Shown here piece after piece: positions 52,417 to 60,847 of a stretch of DNA of 64,000 nt. The DNA comes from an uncultured Gemmiger sp. (GTDB lineage: Bacteria > Bacillota > Clostridia > Oscillospirales > Ruminococcaceae), in contig CALXBE010000009.1 of NCBI GenBank assembly GCA_944386495.1, forward strand, positions 17,500 through 81,499. The letters run 5' to 3'. Made by a program: the position numbers and the translations under genes. The first letter of the stretch is position 1. Every line of letters starts with the position of its first letter. The notes below the pieces were generated by a model that saw only the letters and a program-made list of their open reading frames with translations, had not been told where the DNA came from and did no database searches.

Positions 52417-53013
52417 ATGTCTTTGTTTGGTTTGAATGCCCTGTTGGGCCGAATGAAATATATTACCCGGTGGAGCCTTATGCACTCCAGCCGGGAGGAA
52501 TCCCTCAGCGAGCACACGGCGGACACTGCCATCCTGGCCCACACTCTGGGCCTGATCGCCCAGGAAATCACCGGCACTCCGGTACGCTGCCAGGTGCTGG
52601 CCACTGCCGCCCTCTACCATGATGCTCCCGAGATTCTTACAGGGGATTTGCCCACCCCCGTCAAATACAAGTCTCCCCGGCTCAAGGCCGCTTACCAGGC
52701 CCTGGAGGAGGAGAGCATCCAGAACATGGCAGCCATGACACCGCCTCAGTTGACCGAATCCCTGCTGCCCTATCTGGACGGGAGCATCCTCACTGAGCAG
52801 GAGCGGGTGCTTCTCAAGGCTGCTGACCGACTTTCTGCCCTTATCAAGTGCCTGGAGGAATGTCAGTCGGGAAACCGGGAATTTGAAGCCGCCCGGAAGC
52901 AGCAGTTCCAGGCTTTGCTGGATATGCACTGTCCCGAGGTGGAATATTTTATGGAGCACATGCTCCCCTGCTACACCCTGAATCTGGACGAGCTGACCCG
53001 GACCACCGGCTGA
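52417..53013 (+). CDS. yfbR: 5'-deoxynucleotidase, YfbR-like HD protein
   Basis: HD-domain phosphohydrolase that dephosphorylates deoxynucleoside 5'-monophosphates. The 198-residue length is typical. Metal and active-site residues: SLSEHTADTA (first histidine), ALYHDAPEILTGDLPTPVKY (HD pair and family signature), and AADRLSALIKCLEE (last aspartate). GAAAGGAAGGG precedes the ATG. Monocistronic. Confidence 0.93.
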   Translation: MSLFGLNALLGRMKYITRWSLMHSSREESLSEHTADTAILAHTLGLIAQEITGTPVRCQVLATAALYHDAPEILTGDLPTPVKYKSPRLKAAYQALEEESIQNMAAMTPPQLTESLLPYLDGSILTEQERVLLKAADRLSALIKCLEECQSGNREFEAARKQQFQALLDMHCPEVEYFMEHMLPCYTLNLDELTRTTG

Positions 53014-53019
53014 CCTGGT

Positions 53020-53058
53020 CAGGAAAAGCGCCTTCCTTTTGGAAAGGCGCTTTTTTAT
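53020..53058. terminator. Bidirectional terminator between yfbR and dusB
   Basis: AAAGCGCCTTCC / GGAAAGGCGCTTT with one bulged A, T-tract on the plus side. Confidence 0.85.
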
Positions 53059-53059
53059 T

Positions 53060-54040
53060 TTATTCCGGCAGCTTTTCCTGGGCCTGGTAGACCAAGTCGA
53101 TAAGCCGGTCCAGGTCGGTGAAATGCTCCAGGGTGACACAGGCCCGGCGAAGGGCAGCAGCACCCCGCAGCCCCTTCATGTAATACATGGCCTGGCTCCG
53201 GGCCTGGGGCATGGCTGCCCACTCCCCTTTTTCCTCACAGGTCTGGTAAACCTGAGTCCGAAGGGCTTCCATCCGCTGACGAAGGGTAGGTGCCGCCGGG
53301 GCAGGCTTTCCCTCCATGGTGGCTTTGATTTCCCCGAACAGCCAGGGATTGCCCAGAGCGCCACGGCCCACCGCCACCGTATCACAGCCGGTGCGCTCCA
53401 TCATTTCCATGGCATCCTGTGCGGTCTGGATGTCCCCATTTCCCACCACCGGGATGGAAACGGCTTCTTTCACCTTCCGGATGATTTCATAGTCGATGCC
53501 GGGAATATACATCTGGCTCCGGGTCCGGGCATGAACCATCACCGCAGCAGCGCCCGCAGCTTCCACCTGCCGGGCTACCTCCACGGCGGTAATGTTCTCC
53601 TCGTCCCAGCCGGCCCGCATTTTTACGGTGACCGGACGGTCCCCCGCCGCTTTTACCACCGCAGCGGTGATTTCACCACAGAGGGCCGGGTCCAGCATAA
53701 GCCTGCTTCCCGCTCCGCTGCCGGTGATTTTAGGGGCGGGACATCCCATATTGATGTCATAAAAATCGAACTTCTGTTCCCTGATCATCTCGGCTGCCTG
53801 GGCCATGACCTGAGGCTCCGAGCCGAACAGCTGGACCCCGTAAATTCCGTGAGGGTCCCGGTCCCGAATCAGCTCCATGCTTTTCCGGTCCCCGAAGGTA
53901 ATGGCCTTGGCACTGACCATCTCACTGATGGTATAGGCGGCCCCATGGTCCACCATGAGCCGGCGGCAGGGGGCATCGCTGAATCCTGCCATAGGGGCAA
54001 AGGCAGCTCCCACCGGAAGCTGCAGCGCTCCAATCTTCAT
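53060..54040 (-). CDS. dusB: tRNA dihydrouridine synthase
   Basis: FMN-dependent reduction of uridine in the tRNA D-loop. The 326-residue TIM-barrel protein has APMAGFSDAPCRRL near the N-terminus, DINMGCPAPKITGSGAGS with the catalytic cysteine, VKMRAGWDEENI, VHARTRSQMY and the FMN phosphate site GNGDIQTAQDA plus VAVGRGALGNPWLF. It follows a MATE gene by about 17 bases and is probably in its transcript. Confidence 0.95.
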   Translation of the reverse strand: MKIGALQLPVGAAFAPMAGFSDAPCRRLMVDHGAAYTISEMVSAKAITFGDRKSMELIRDRDPHGIYGVQLFGSEPQVMAQAAEMIREQKFDFYDINMGCPAPKITGSGAGSRLMLDPALCGEITAAVVKAAGDRPVTVKMRAGWDEENITAVEVARQVEAAGAAAVMVHARTRSQMYIPGIDYEIIRKVKEAVSIPVVGNGDIQTAQDAMEMMERTGCDTVAVGRGALGNPWLFGEIKATMEGKPAPAAPTLRQRMEALRTQVYQTCEEKGEWAAMPQARSQAMYYMKGLRGAAALRRACVTLEHFTDLDRLIDLVYQAQEKLPE

Positions 54041-54057
54041 CTACTTTTTCTCCTTTA

Positions 54058-55428
54058 TTATTTTGCGGTTTTCTCAGGCACCTTGGCATAGTCCAGCCAC
54101 CGTCCGGACAGATACCGCCATCCGAAGAAGCCGAGCCGGCAGGCCCAGTCCGCTACCATGGCGATCCAGACACCGATGGCTCCCATCTGGAATCCGATTC
54201 CCAACACATAGCTGAATCCCAGCCGCCAGATAAACATACTGCCAATGGAGACCCACATGGTAAACTTCACATCATTGGCTGCCCGCAGGGCATTGGGGAG
54301 CACAAAGGCCGGAGGCCACATGAGGATGGAAAATGCCTCGTGAATCCAAACCAGGATAAAGGCCAGGTCCGCTGTTTCCTGGCTGACCGAATAGAGCCCG
54401 ATCAGAGGGTTGAGGAATATGAGGATAAGCACAATGGATGCGCCCTGCAGCAGAACATCCAGGCCGATCAGTTTATTGGTATAGTATTTGGCCTGGCCGT
54501 ATTCCCCGGCGCCGATGCACTGTCCAATGACGGTGATGATGCCCAGGCCAAAAGCCTGACCAATGATACAGCCCATTCCGTCCAGGTTGTTGGCAATGGC
54601 GTTGGCGGAAATCTGAACCGTTCCGAACACCGAGATAATGCTGACCACCAGCACCCGGCCCAGCTGGAAGATGCTGTTTTCCGCAGCGGAAGGGATTCCG
54701 ATGTTGAGAATGGACCGGGACATTCCCTTGTCAAACCGGAAGATTTGGGCGAGCTCCACCCGGACCGTTCCCTCCCGTTCAGCCGCCAGCCAGAGCATGA
54801 CCACAGCGGCAATGGCATAGCTGATGAGGCTGGGGATTGCTACGCCCTCGATTCCCATGCCCAGCACAAAAATGCAGAAAGCATTGCCCCCGATGTTGAT
54901 GATGTTCATGACAGCGCTGACCTGCATGCTGATTTTGCTGTTTCCCACACTTCGGAAGATGGCGGCCCCTGCATTGTAAAGGGCCATGAATGGATAACTG
55001 CAGGCCAGAATCCGGAAATAAAGGAGGGCTGCCGCCATGACATCCTCCTCAATGCTGCCGAAAAAGAGCCGGAGCATGGGCTTTGCCAGGAGCAGGCAGA
55101 TCGCCATCAGTCCAATGCCGAACACACCAGCCAGCAAAACCAGTTGGTTGACGCTTTTGTGAGCCTGATTTTCCAACCGAGCCCCCAGATACTGGCTGGT
55201 AACTACGGCGCCGCCGGTGGCCAGGGCCGCCAGCAGGGTGATGACCAGCTGGTTGATCATGTCCACCAGTGAGACCCCGGAAACGGCTGCCTCCCCGGCG
55301 TAGGAGACCATCATGGTATCTGCCATGCCTACCAGCCGTGCCAGAAATTGTTCAATCACCAGGGGAATCATCAGTGCCATCAGATCCTGACGGCTGAACA
55401 TGGTCCCCTTTACGGTTTCAACTTTCAC
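54058..55428 (-). CDS. MATE family efflux transporter
   Basis: Twelve-helix cation/drug antiporter of 456 residues. The segment VGMADTMMVSYAGEAAVSGVSLVDMIN and the GGAVVTSQYLGA loop are nearly the same as in the MATE gene at the right of polA, so the two are close paralogues. Start assigned to GTG, preceded by AGAAGGAACGAGA at good spacing; an ATG ten codons later is the alternative. Substrate unknown. Confidence 0.92.
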   Translation of the reverse strand: MKVETVKGTMFSRQDLMALMIPLVIEQFLARLVGMADTMMVSYAGEAAVSGVSLVDMINQLVITLLAALATGGAVVTSQYLGARLENQAHKSVNQLVLLAGVFGIGLMAICLLLAKPMLRLFFGSIEEDVMAAALLYFRILACSYPFMALYNAGAAIFRSVGNSKISMQVSAVMNIINIGGNAFCIFVLGMGIEGVAIPSLISYAIAAVVMLWLAAEREGTVRVELAQIFRFDKGMSRSILNIGIPSAAENSIFQLGRVLVVSIISVFGTVQISANAIANNLDGMGCIIGQAFGLGIITVIGQCIGAGEYGQAKYYTNKLIGLDVLLQGASIVLILIFLNPLIGLYSVSQETADLAFILVWIHEAFSILMWPPAFVLPNALRAANDVKFTMWVSIGSMFIWRLGFSYVLGIGFQMGAIGVWIAMVADWACRLGFFGWRYLSGRWLDYAKVPEKTAK

Positions 55429-55511
55429 TCTCGTTCCTTCTTTGCCGTTACAGGCAGTTCTTATTTTCAGCCAAGAACGCCTCTCCTTCGCGTTTAACCC
55501 ACTCGAAGCCA

Positions 55512-55540
55512 ATTATACCATTCCAAAATTTGAAAAACAA
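55512..55540 (-). promoter_or_regulatory. Promoter of the MATE-dusB unit
   Basis: TTGTTT, 17 bases, consensus TATAAT on the minus strand. Confidence 0.6.
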
Positions 55541-55551
55541 TACTCCCCCCT

Positions 55552-55581
55552 CTTTTGATTTCCCATCAAAAGTGGTATACT
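55552..55581 (+). promoter_or_regulatory. Promoter of polA with overlapping inverted repeat
   Basis: TTTGAT, 16 bases, TATACT. A perfect repeat CTTTTGAT-TTCCC-ATCAAAAG (55552-55572) covers the -35 and spacer, as a repressor site would. Confidence 0.5.
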
Positions 55582-55615
55582 AATTTAGTATGTCATTGAA
55601 GAGAGGAAGTGTTTT

Positions 55616-58135
55616 ATGAAGCTGCTGGTTTTGGACGGCAACAGTATCGTCAACCGTGCCTACTACGGCATCAAGCTGCTGACCACCAAGGACGGAATCT
55701 ACACCAACGGAATCTTTGGATTTCTCAATATACTGAATACCCTGCTGCGGGACTACCAGCCCGACGAGGTAGCCATTGCCTTTGATGTAAAGCAGCCCAC
55801 CTTCCGCCATAAAATGTATGACGGCTACAAAGCCACCCGGCACGGGATGCCCCAGGAACTGGCCCAGCAGATGCCCATTCTGAAAGAACTTTTGGAGGAC
55901 CTGGGCTTTGTGCTGGTGGAATGCCCCGGCTGGGAAGCCGATGATATTCTGGGCACCCTGGCTGCCGCCTGCGCCGCCCGGAAGGATGACTGCCTTCTCT
56001 CCACCGGAGACCGGGACAGCCTCCAGCTGGTAAGCGACACCACCACTGTTCTGCTGGCCAGCACCCGGATGGGAAAGAGTGAGACGGTGGTCATGGATGT
56101 GGATGCCGTTCAGGAAAAATACGGCCTGTCCCCCAAACAGCTCATTGATGTAAAAAGCCTCATGGGAGACACCAGCGACAATATTCCCGGTGTGGCCGGA
56201 ATCGGAGAAAAGACTGCCCTCTCCCTTATCCAGAAGTTCGGCAGTCTGGACGGAGTATATGCCCATCTGGAGGATTCCTTTATCAAGCCCGGCCAGCGGG
56301 CCAAGCTGACTGCCGGGGAGGAAAGTGCCCGGCTCAGCTATACTTTGGGAACCATCGCCACCGATGCTCCCATTCCCACCCAGGAGGGCAGTTATCTCCG
56401 CCGACCCGGCAACCCTGCCGCAGCCGCCCAGCTGCTGGCCCGGCTGGAAATGCACACCATGGTCACCCGGTGGGGTCTGGACCAGGAGGCTGCTTCCCTG
56501 CCCCAGGACCAGGAGGAAGAACTGCCCCATGTGTCCTGCTGCACCCTGAATTCTTTCCAGGGGGAGTGGTGCCTGGCCCGGCAGGATGACCGGTGGTTTG
56601 CCGTCCAGGGTCAGACCCTGGTGGCACTGGGCCGGGATTGTCTCCCTGCTCTCCTGGACAGTTCCTGCAAGCTGCGGGTGTTTGATTCCAAGCCACTTTA
56701 CCGGATGGCTTTGGAGGCCGGCGGCATTGGCGAGAGCATTATCTTTGACGGAAAGCTGGCCGCCTACCTGCTCAACCCCAGCGCCGCCGGGTATCAGCCC
56801 GACCAGCTGGCCGCGGAGTACGGGGTCAAGGCCCGGTTTGTCTCGGAGGAATACCCTCTGGCCGGGTGCCTGGAAGAACTTTTGGATGTGCTGGATTCCA
56901 AGCTGAAGGAATGCGGCATGGAGGAACTTCTCCACACCATCGAACTTCCCCTGGCCCGGGTCCTGGCCGATATGGAGCGGCTGGGCTTCCTGGTGGATGC
57001 CCAGGGCATCCGGGATTTCGGGAAGGTGCTGGAAGGAGAGATTCAGGCCAGCCTGGACCGAATCTACCAGGCTGTGGGATATTCCTTCAATGTGAACAGT
57101 CCCATTCATCTGGGCAAGGCCCTGTTTGAAGATTTGGGGCTGCCGCCCCGGAAAAAGACCAAGCGGGGGTACAGCACCGATGCCGAGACCTTGGAAAGCC
57201 TCCTCCCCTACAGTCAGGTGGTGGAGGACATTCTCCATTACCGGGCCTGCGCCAAACTGAACAGCACCTATGTGGAGGGGCTGTTGAAGCAGATCGAGCC
57301 GGACGGACGGGTCCACAGTGAATTCATCCAGACCGAGACCCGCACCGGCCGTATCAGCAGCATCGAACCCAACCTGCAGAACATCCCCATCCGGACTCCC
57401 CTGGGCAGTCAGATGCGGGGATTCTTCCTGGCCCGGGAAGGCTGTCTCCTGGCCGATGCAGACTACAGCCAGATCGAGCTTCGCATTCTGGCCCATGTAA
57501 GCGGGGACGAGAGCATGCGGCAGGCCTTTTTGTCCGGAGCGGACATTCACCGGAGCACCGCCGCCAAGATTTACCATATTCCTCCCGAGGAGGTCACTCC
57601 TGACCTCCGTTCGGGGGCCAAGGCCATCAACTTCGGAATCATGTACGGAAAAGGCGCATTCAGCCTGTCCAAGGACCTGAATGTTTCGGTGAAGGAAGCG
57701 GATGCCTTCTTGAAGGAGTATCTGGCCACCTTCCCCCGGATCGATGCCTATATGAACGAGACCATCCAGCAGGGCCGGGAGCAGGGATATGTTTCCACCC
57801 TGTTCGGCCGGAGACGGTATCTTCCCGAACTGACCAGCAAGAACTTCCAGGTCCGTTCCAGCGGGGAGCGGATGGCCCGGAACACCCCCATCCAGGGAAC
57901 CGCCGCCGACATTATCAAGCTGGCCATGGTCCGGGTCTGGGAGCGGCTGCGCCGGGAAAAGCTGGAAGCACGGCTTATCCTTCAGGTCCACGACGAACTG
58001 ATCGTGGAAGCCCCCGAAGCTGAGGTGGAACAGGTTGCCCGAATCCTCCAGGAGGAAATGCAGGGAGCGGTGGAGTTCTCTGTTCCCCTGACCGTGGATG
58101 TCCATACCGGGAAAACCTGGAAGGAGGCCCACTGA
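55616..58135 (+). CDS. polA: DNA polymerase I
   Basis: Repair and Okazaki-fragment polymerase. 839 residues: 5'-nuclease domain (1-290; GNSIVNRAYYG, STGDRDSLQLV, GDTSDNIPGV), a reduced middle domain (about 300-460) without the DEDD proofreading residues, and the polymerase domain with motif A DADYSQIELRILAH, motif B RSGAKAINFGIMYG and motif C QVHDELIVE. Loss of proofreading is usual in Firmicutes Pol I. The rimI start shares one base with its stop. Confidence 0.97.
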   Translation: MKLLVLDGNSIVNRAYYGIKLLTTKDGIYTNGIFGFLNILNTLLRDYQPDEVAIAFDVKQPTFRHKMYDGYKATRHGMPQELAQQMPILKELLEDLGFVLVECPGWEADDILGTLAAACAARKDDCLLSTGDRDSLQLVSDTTTVLLASTRMGKSETVVMDVDAVQEKYGLSPKQLIDVKSLMGDTSDNIPGVAGIGEKTALSLIQKFGSLDGVYAHLEDSFIKPGQRAKLTAGEESARLSYTLGTIATDAPIPTQEGSYLRRPGNPAAAAQLLARLEMHTMVTRWGLDQEAASLPQDQEEELPHVSCCTLNSFQGEWCLARQDDRWFAVQGQTLVALGRDCLPALLDSSCKLRVFDSKPLYRMALEAGGIGESIIFDGKLAAYLLNPSAAGYQPDQLAAEYGVKARFVSEEYPLAGCLEELLDVLDSKLKECGMEELLHTIELPLARVLADMERLGFLVDAQGIRDFGKVLEGEIQASLDRIYQAVGYSFNVNSPIHLGKALFEDLGLPPRKKTKRGYSTDAETLESLLPYSQVVEDILHYRACAKLNSTYVEGLLKQIEPDGRVHSEFIQTETRTGRISSIEPNLQNIPIRTPLGSQMRGFFLAREGCLLADADYSQIELRILAHVSGDESMRQAFLSGADIHRSTAAKIYHIPPEEVTPDLRSGAKAINFGIMYGKGAFSLSKDLNVSVKEADAFLKEYLATFPRIDAYMNETIQQGREQGYVSTLFGRRRYLPELTSKNFQVRSSGERMARNTPIQGTAADIIKLAMVRVWERLRREKLEARLILQVHDELIVEAPEAEVEQVARILQEEMQGAVEFSVPLTVDVHTGKTWKEAH

Positions 58136-58566
58136 TGGAGGTCTGTCCCCTGCTTCCTGCCCAGTGCAACCAGGCCGCCCAGGTAACTGCCACCGCCACC
58201 GAAGGCTGGAGCAGTGCCGCTTTGGAGGAGACCCTTGCCCACGGGACTGGCCAGGTATTCGGGCTGTGGGAGGATGAAGCTCTTCTGGGTGTAGCCGTCT
58301 TTCAGCTGGTGCTGGAGGAAGCCAGCCTGGAAGGGATAACCCTCCTGCCTGACTGCCGGGGCAAAGGGCTTGGGAAGCTGTTCCTGGCCCGCTGCCTGGA
58401 GCAGCTCAAGTCAGGCGGTGCCGAAACCTGCTTTCTGGAAGTCCGTTCCCAGAATCAGCCTGCCATTGCCCTGTACGAGGGAATGGGCTTTCTGAAAATG
58501 GGAATGCGGAAAAACTTCTACCGCAATCCCCCTGACCACGCCCTGACCTATCGGCTGGACTTTTGA
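58135..58566 (+). CDS. rimI: Ribosomal-protein-alanine N-acetyltransferase
   Basis: GNAT-fold enzyme that in E. coli acetylates the N-terminus of S18. The acetyl-CoA loop is LPDCRGKGLGKLFLARCLE (about 82-100) and the C-terminal EVRSQNQPAIALYEGMGF is the usual RimI signature. 143 residues. Located between polA and tsaD, the normal place of rimI next to tsaD in many bacteria. Overlap TGATG with polA indicates coupling. Another protein target cannot be excluded. Confidence 0.9.
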   Translation: MEVCPLLPAQCNQAAQVTATATEGWSSAALEETLAHGTGQVFGLWEDEALLGVAVFQLVLEEASLEGITLLPDCRGKGLGKLFLARCLEQLKSGGAETCFLEVRSQNQPAIALYEGMGFLKMGMRKNFYRNPPDHALTYRLDF

Positions 58567-58607
58567 ATATTTCTGCCGGAGTTTCCGGTGAAAGAGGAGA
58601 ATCTTTC

Positions 58608-59618
58608 ATGTACATATTAGGAATCGAATCCACCTGCGACGAGACCGCCGCAGCGGTGGTGGAGGATGGCCGCCGGGTGGTAAGCAATGTGATTGCCACC
58701 AGCGTGGAGGAACAAGCCCTTTACGGGGGCGTTGTTCCCGAAATTGCCAGCCGCCGCCACATTGAATCCATCAGTGCCGTGGTGGACCAGGCCCTGGAAA
58801 AGGCAGGACTGACCGCCTCCCAGCTGGATGGTATTGCCGTCAGCTTTGCCCCCGGCCTCATTGGGGCGGTGCTGGTGGGCGTGAATTACGCCAAGGGCCT
58901 GAGCTTGGCCACCGGGGTTCCCCTGGTACCGGTCCATCATCTCCGGGGACATATTGCCGCCAATTATCTCACCTGTCCCGACCTGGAGCCGCCCTTTCTC
59001 TGTCTGGTAGCCAGCGGCGGGCACAGCCACATTGTCCAGGTGGAGAGCTACACCCGGTACAAGATCCTGGGCCGGACGGTGGATGATGCCGCCGGGGAAG
59101 CCTTTGACAAGGTAGCCCGGACCCTGGGGCTTCCCTATCCCGGAGGGCCCAGCGTAAGCCAGGCTGCCAAAACCGGCAACCCCAAGGCCTACAAGCTGCC
59201 CGTTCCCCATGTGGAGGGGCCTTACAATGTAAGTTTCAGCGGTCTGAAAACCGCTGTTCTCAACGAAGTGAACCAGGCCAACATGAAGGGCCAGCCGGTG
59301 AATGTTCCGGACATGGCCGCCAGCTTCCAGGAGCGGATCGCCCAGATCCTGGCCCAGAAGCTGCTGGATGCTGCCCGGGACACCGAAGCGAAAACCATCT
59401 GCCTTGCCGGAGGAGTGGCCGCCAACGGGCGGCTTCGCCAGCTGGTCAACGACGGAGCCCAGAAGCTGGGAGCAAAGGTGCATCTGCCCCAGCTGCGGTA
59501 CTGCGGCGACAACGGTGCCATGATTGCCGCCCAGGGATATTATGAATTGCAGGCCGGGCATACTGCCGGGTTGGACCTGAACGGTCTGCCCACCCTGCCC
59601 ATAGATTATCAAGACTAA
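58608..59618 (+). CDS. tsaD: tRNA N6-adenosine threonylcarbamoyltransferase
   Basis: Transfers threonylcarbamoyl to A37 of ANN-reading tRNAs, with TsaB and TsaE. The 336-residue ASKHA protein has LGIESTCDETAAAVVEDG, the metal-binding histidines in VHHLRGHIAAN, and ASGGHSHIV. ATG chosen after AAGAGGAGA; an open frame upstream has no ribosome-binding site. Third gene of the polA operon; an aminotransferase gene follows 26 bases later. Confidence 0.97.
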   Translation: MYILGIESTCDETAAAVVEDGRRVVSNVIATSVEEQALYGGVVPEIASRRHIESISAVVDQALEKAGLTASQLDGIAVSFAPGLIGAVLVGVNYAKGLSLATGVPLVPVHHLRGHIAANYLTCPDLEPPFLCLVASGGHSHIVQVESYTRYKILGRTVDDAAGEAFDKVARTLGLPYPGGPSVSQAAKTGNPKAYKLPVPHVEGPYNVSFSGLKTAVLNEVNQANMKGQPVNVPDMAASFQERIAQILAQKLLDAARDTEAKTICLAGGVAANGRLRQLVNDGAQKLGAKVHLPQLRYCGDNGAMIAAQGYYELQAGHTAGLDLNGLPTLPIDYQD

Positions 59619-59644
59619 CAGAGGAAAAAAGAGGGAAAAAGGAA

Positions 59645-60811
59645 ATGGAATTCAGCAAGCGTTTGGATTTGTTCGGGGAGGAAATCTTCTCCAGCCTTAA
59701 CGACAAGAAAGTGGAACTGGAACGGCAGGGCCGTACACTCTACAACCTGTCGGTGGGAACCCCTGATTTTCAGGCTGCTCCCCACATCAAGCAGGCTCTC
59801 ATTGATGCCGCCGCCGACCAGGACAACTGGAAGTACAGTCTGCGGGATATTCCCGAAATGCAGCAGGCTGTGGTGGACTACTATGCCCGCCGGTACGGGG
59901 TCAAGGACCTGACCCGGGAAATGGTCATGAGCTGCAACGGCAGCCAGGAAGGAATGGGTCACATTTTCATGGCCCTGTGCAATCCCGGCGACCTGGTGCT
60001 TCTCCCCGACCCCGGCTATCCGGTTTTCACCGCCGGCACCCTTCTGGGGGAAGCCACTCCCTGGTACTACCCCCTCAAGGCAGAGCATGATTTTCTTCCC
60101 TGCGTAAAGGAGATTCCCGCTGACATTGCCCAAAAGGCCAAGGCCATGGTGGTCAGCCTTCCCGCCAACCCGGTGGGCAGCGTGGGCACTCCCCAGGTCT
60201 ACAACGAAATCATTGCCTGGGCCAAGGAGAACGATGTTCTGATCATTCATGACAATGCCTACAGTGACATTATTTTTGACGGCGTTGTGGGAGGCAGCTT
60301 CCTGAGCTATCCCGGCGCCCGGGAGGTGGGTGTTGAATTTTTCAGCCTGTCCAAGAGCTTCAATGTGACCGGTGCCCGGATCAGTTTCCTGGTGGGCCGT
60401 CCCGATGTGGTGGCTGCCGTCCACAAGCTCCGCAGCCAGATCGACTTTGGTATGTTCCTCTGCCTGCAGAAGGTAGCCATTGCCGCCCTCACCGGCCCCA
60501 CTGACATGGTGAAGACCCAGTGCCAGGAGTATCAGGCCCGCCGGGATGCCCTGTGCGGCGGTCTGCGGAGCCTGGGCTGGAATGTACCGGACAGCAAGGG
60601 CAGCATGTTCGTCTGGGCCAAGATTCCCGAGGGGTATCCTTCCAGCATGGAGTTCTGCCTGGAACTTATGGACCGGACCGGGGTCATCTGCACTCCCGGC
60701 AACAGCTTTGGTCCTCACGGGGAGGGGTATGTCCGTTTTGCCCTGGTCCTGCCCGTGGAGAAGATTCAGGCCGCAGTCAGCGCCATTGGAAACAGCGGCC
60801 TTCTGGGTTGA
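59645..60811 (+). CDS. PLP-dependent aminotransferase, class I/II
   Basis: Fold-type I aminotransferase of 388 residues. SVGTPDFQAAPHIKQAL at the start, NPVGSVGT in place of the common NPTG motif, HDNAYSDIIFDG with the PLP aspartate and tyrosine, SLSKSFNVTGAR with the Schiff-base lysine, and RFALVLP with the carboxylate-binding arginine. It resembles LL-diaminopimelate aminotransferase-like (DapL/DapC-type) or alanine/aspartate aminotransferases; the substrate is unresolved. GAAAAAGGAA precedes the ATG. Confidence 0.9.
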   Translation: MEFSKRLDLFGEEIFSSLNDKKVELERQGRTLYNLSVGTPDFQAAPHIKQALIDAAADQDNWKYSLRDIPEMQQAVVDYYARRYGVKDLTREMVMSCNGSQEGMGHIFMALCNPGDLVLLPDPGYPVFTAGTLLGEATPWYYPLKAEHDFLPCVKEIPADIAQKAKAMVVSLPANPVGSVGTPQVYNEIIAWAKENDVLIIHDNAYSDIIFDGVVGGSFLSYPGAREVGVEFFSLSKSFNVTGARISFLVGRPDVVAAVHKLRSQIDFGMFLCLQKVAIAALTGPTDMVKTQCQEYQARRDALCGGLRSLGWNVPDSKGSMFVWAKIPEGYPSSMEFCLELMDRTGVICTPGNSFGPHGEGYVRFALVLPVEKIQAAVSAIGNSGLLG

Positions 60812-60847
60812 TTTTTCTATAAATTTTGATTCAGAGGTTGTCTGTTT

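Noticed and set aside
52270-53163. Upstream extension of the tex frame, giving about 1000 residues
   Set aside because: The family start MDHAKQIAQELGI with AAGGAG is at 52269; the extension lies opposite yfbR and has no Tex-like sequence.
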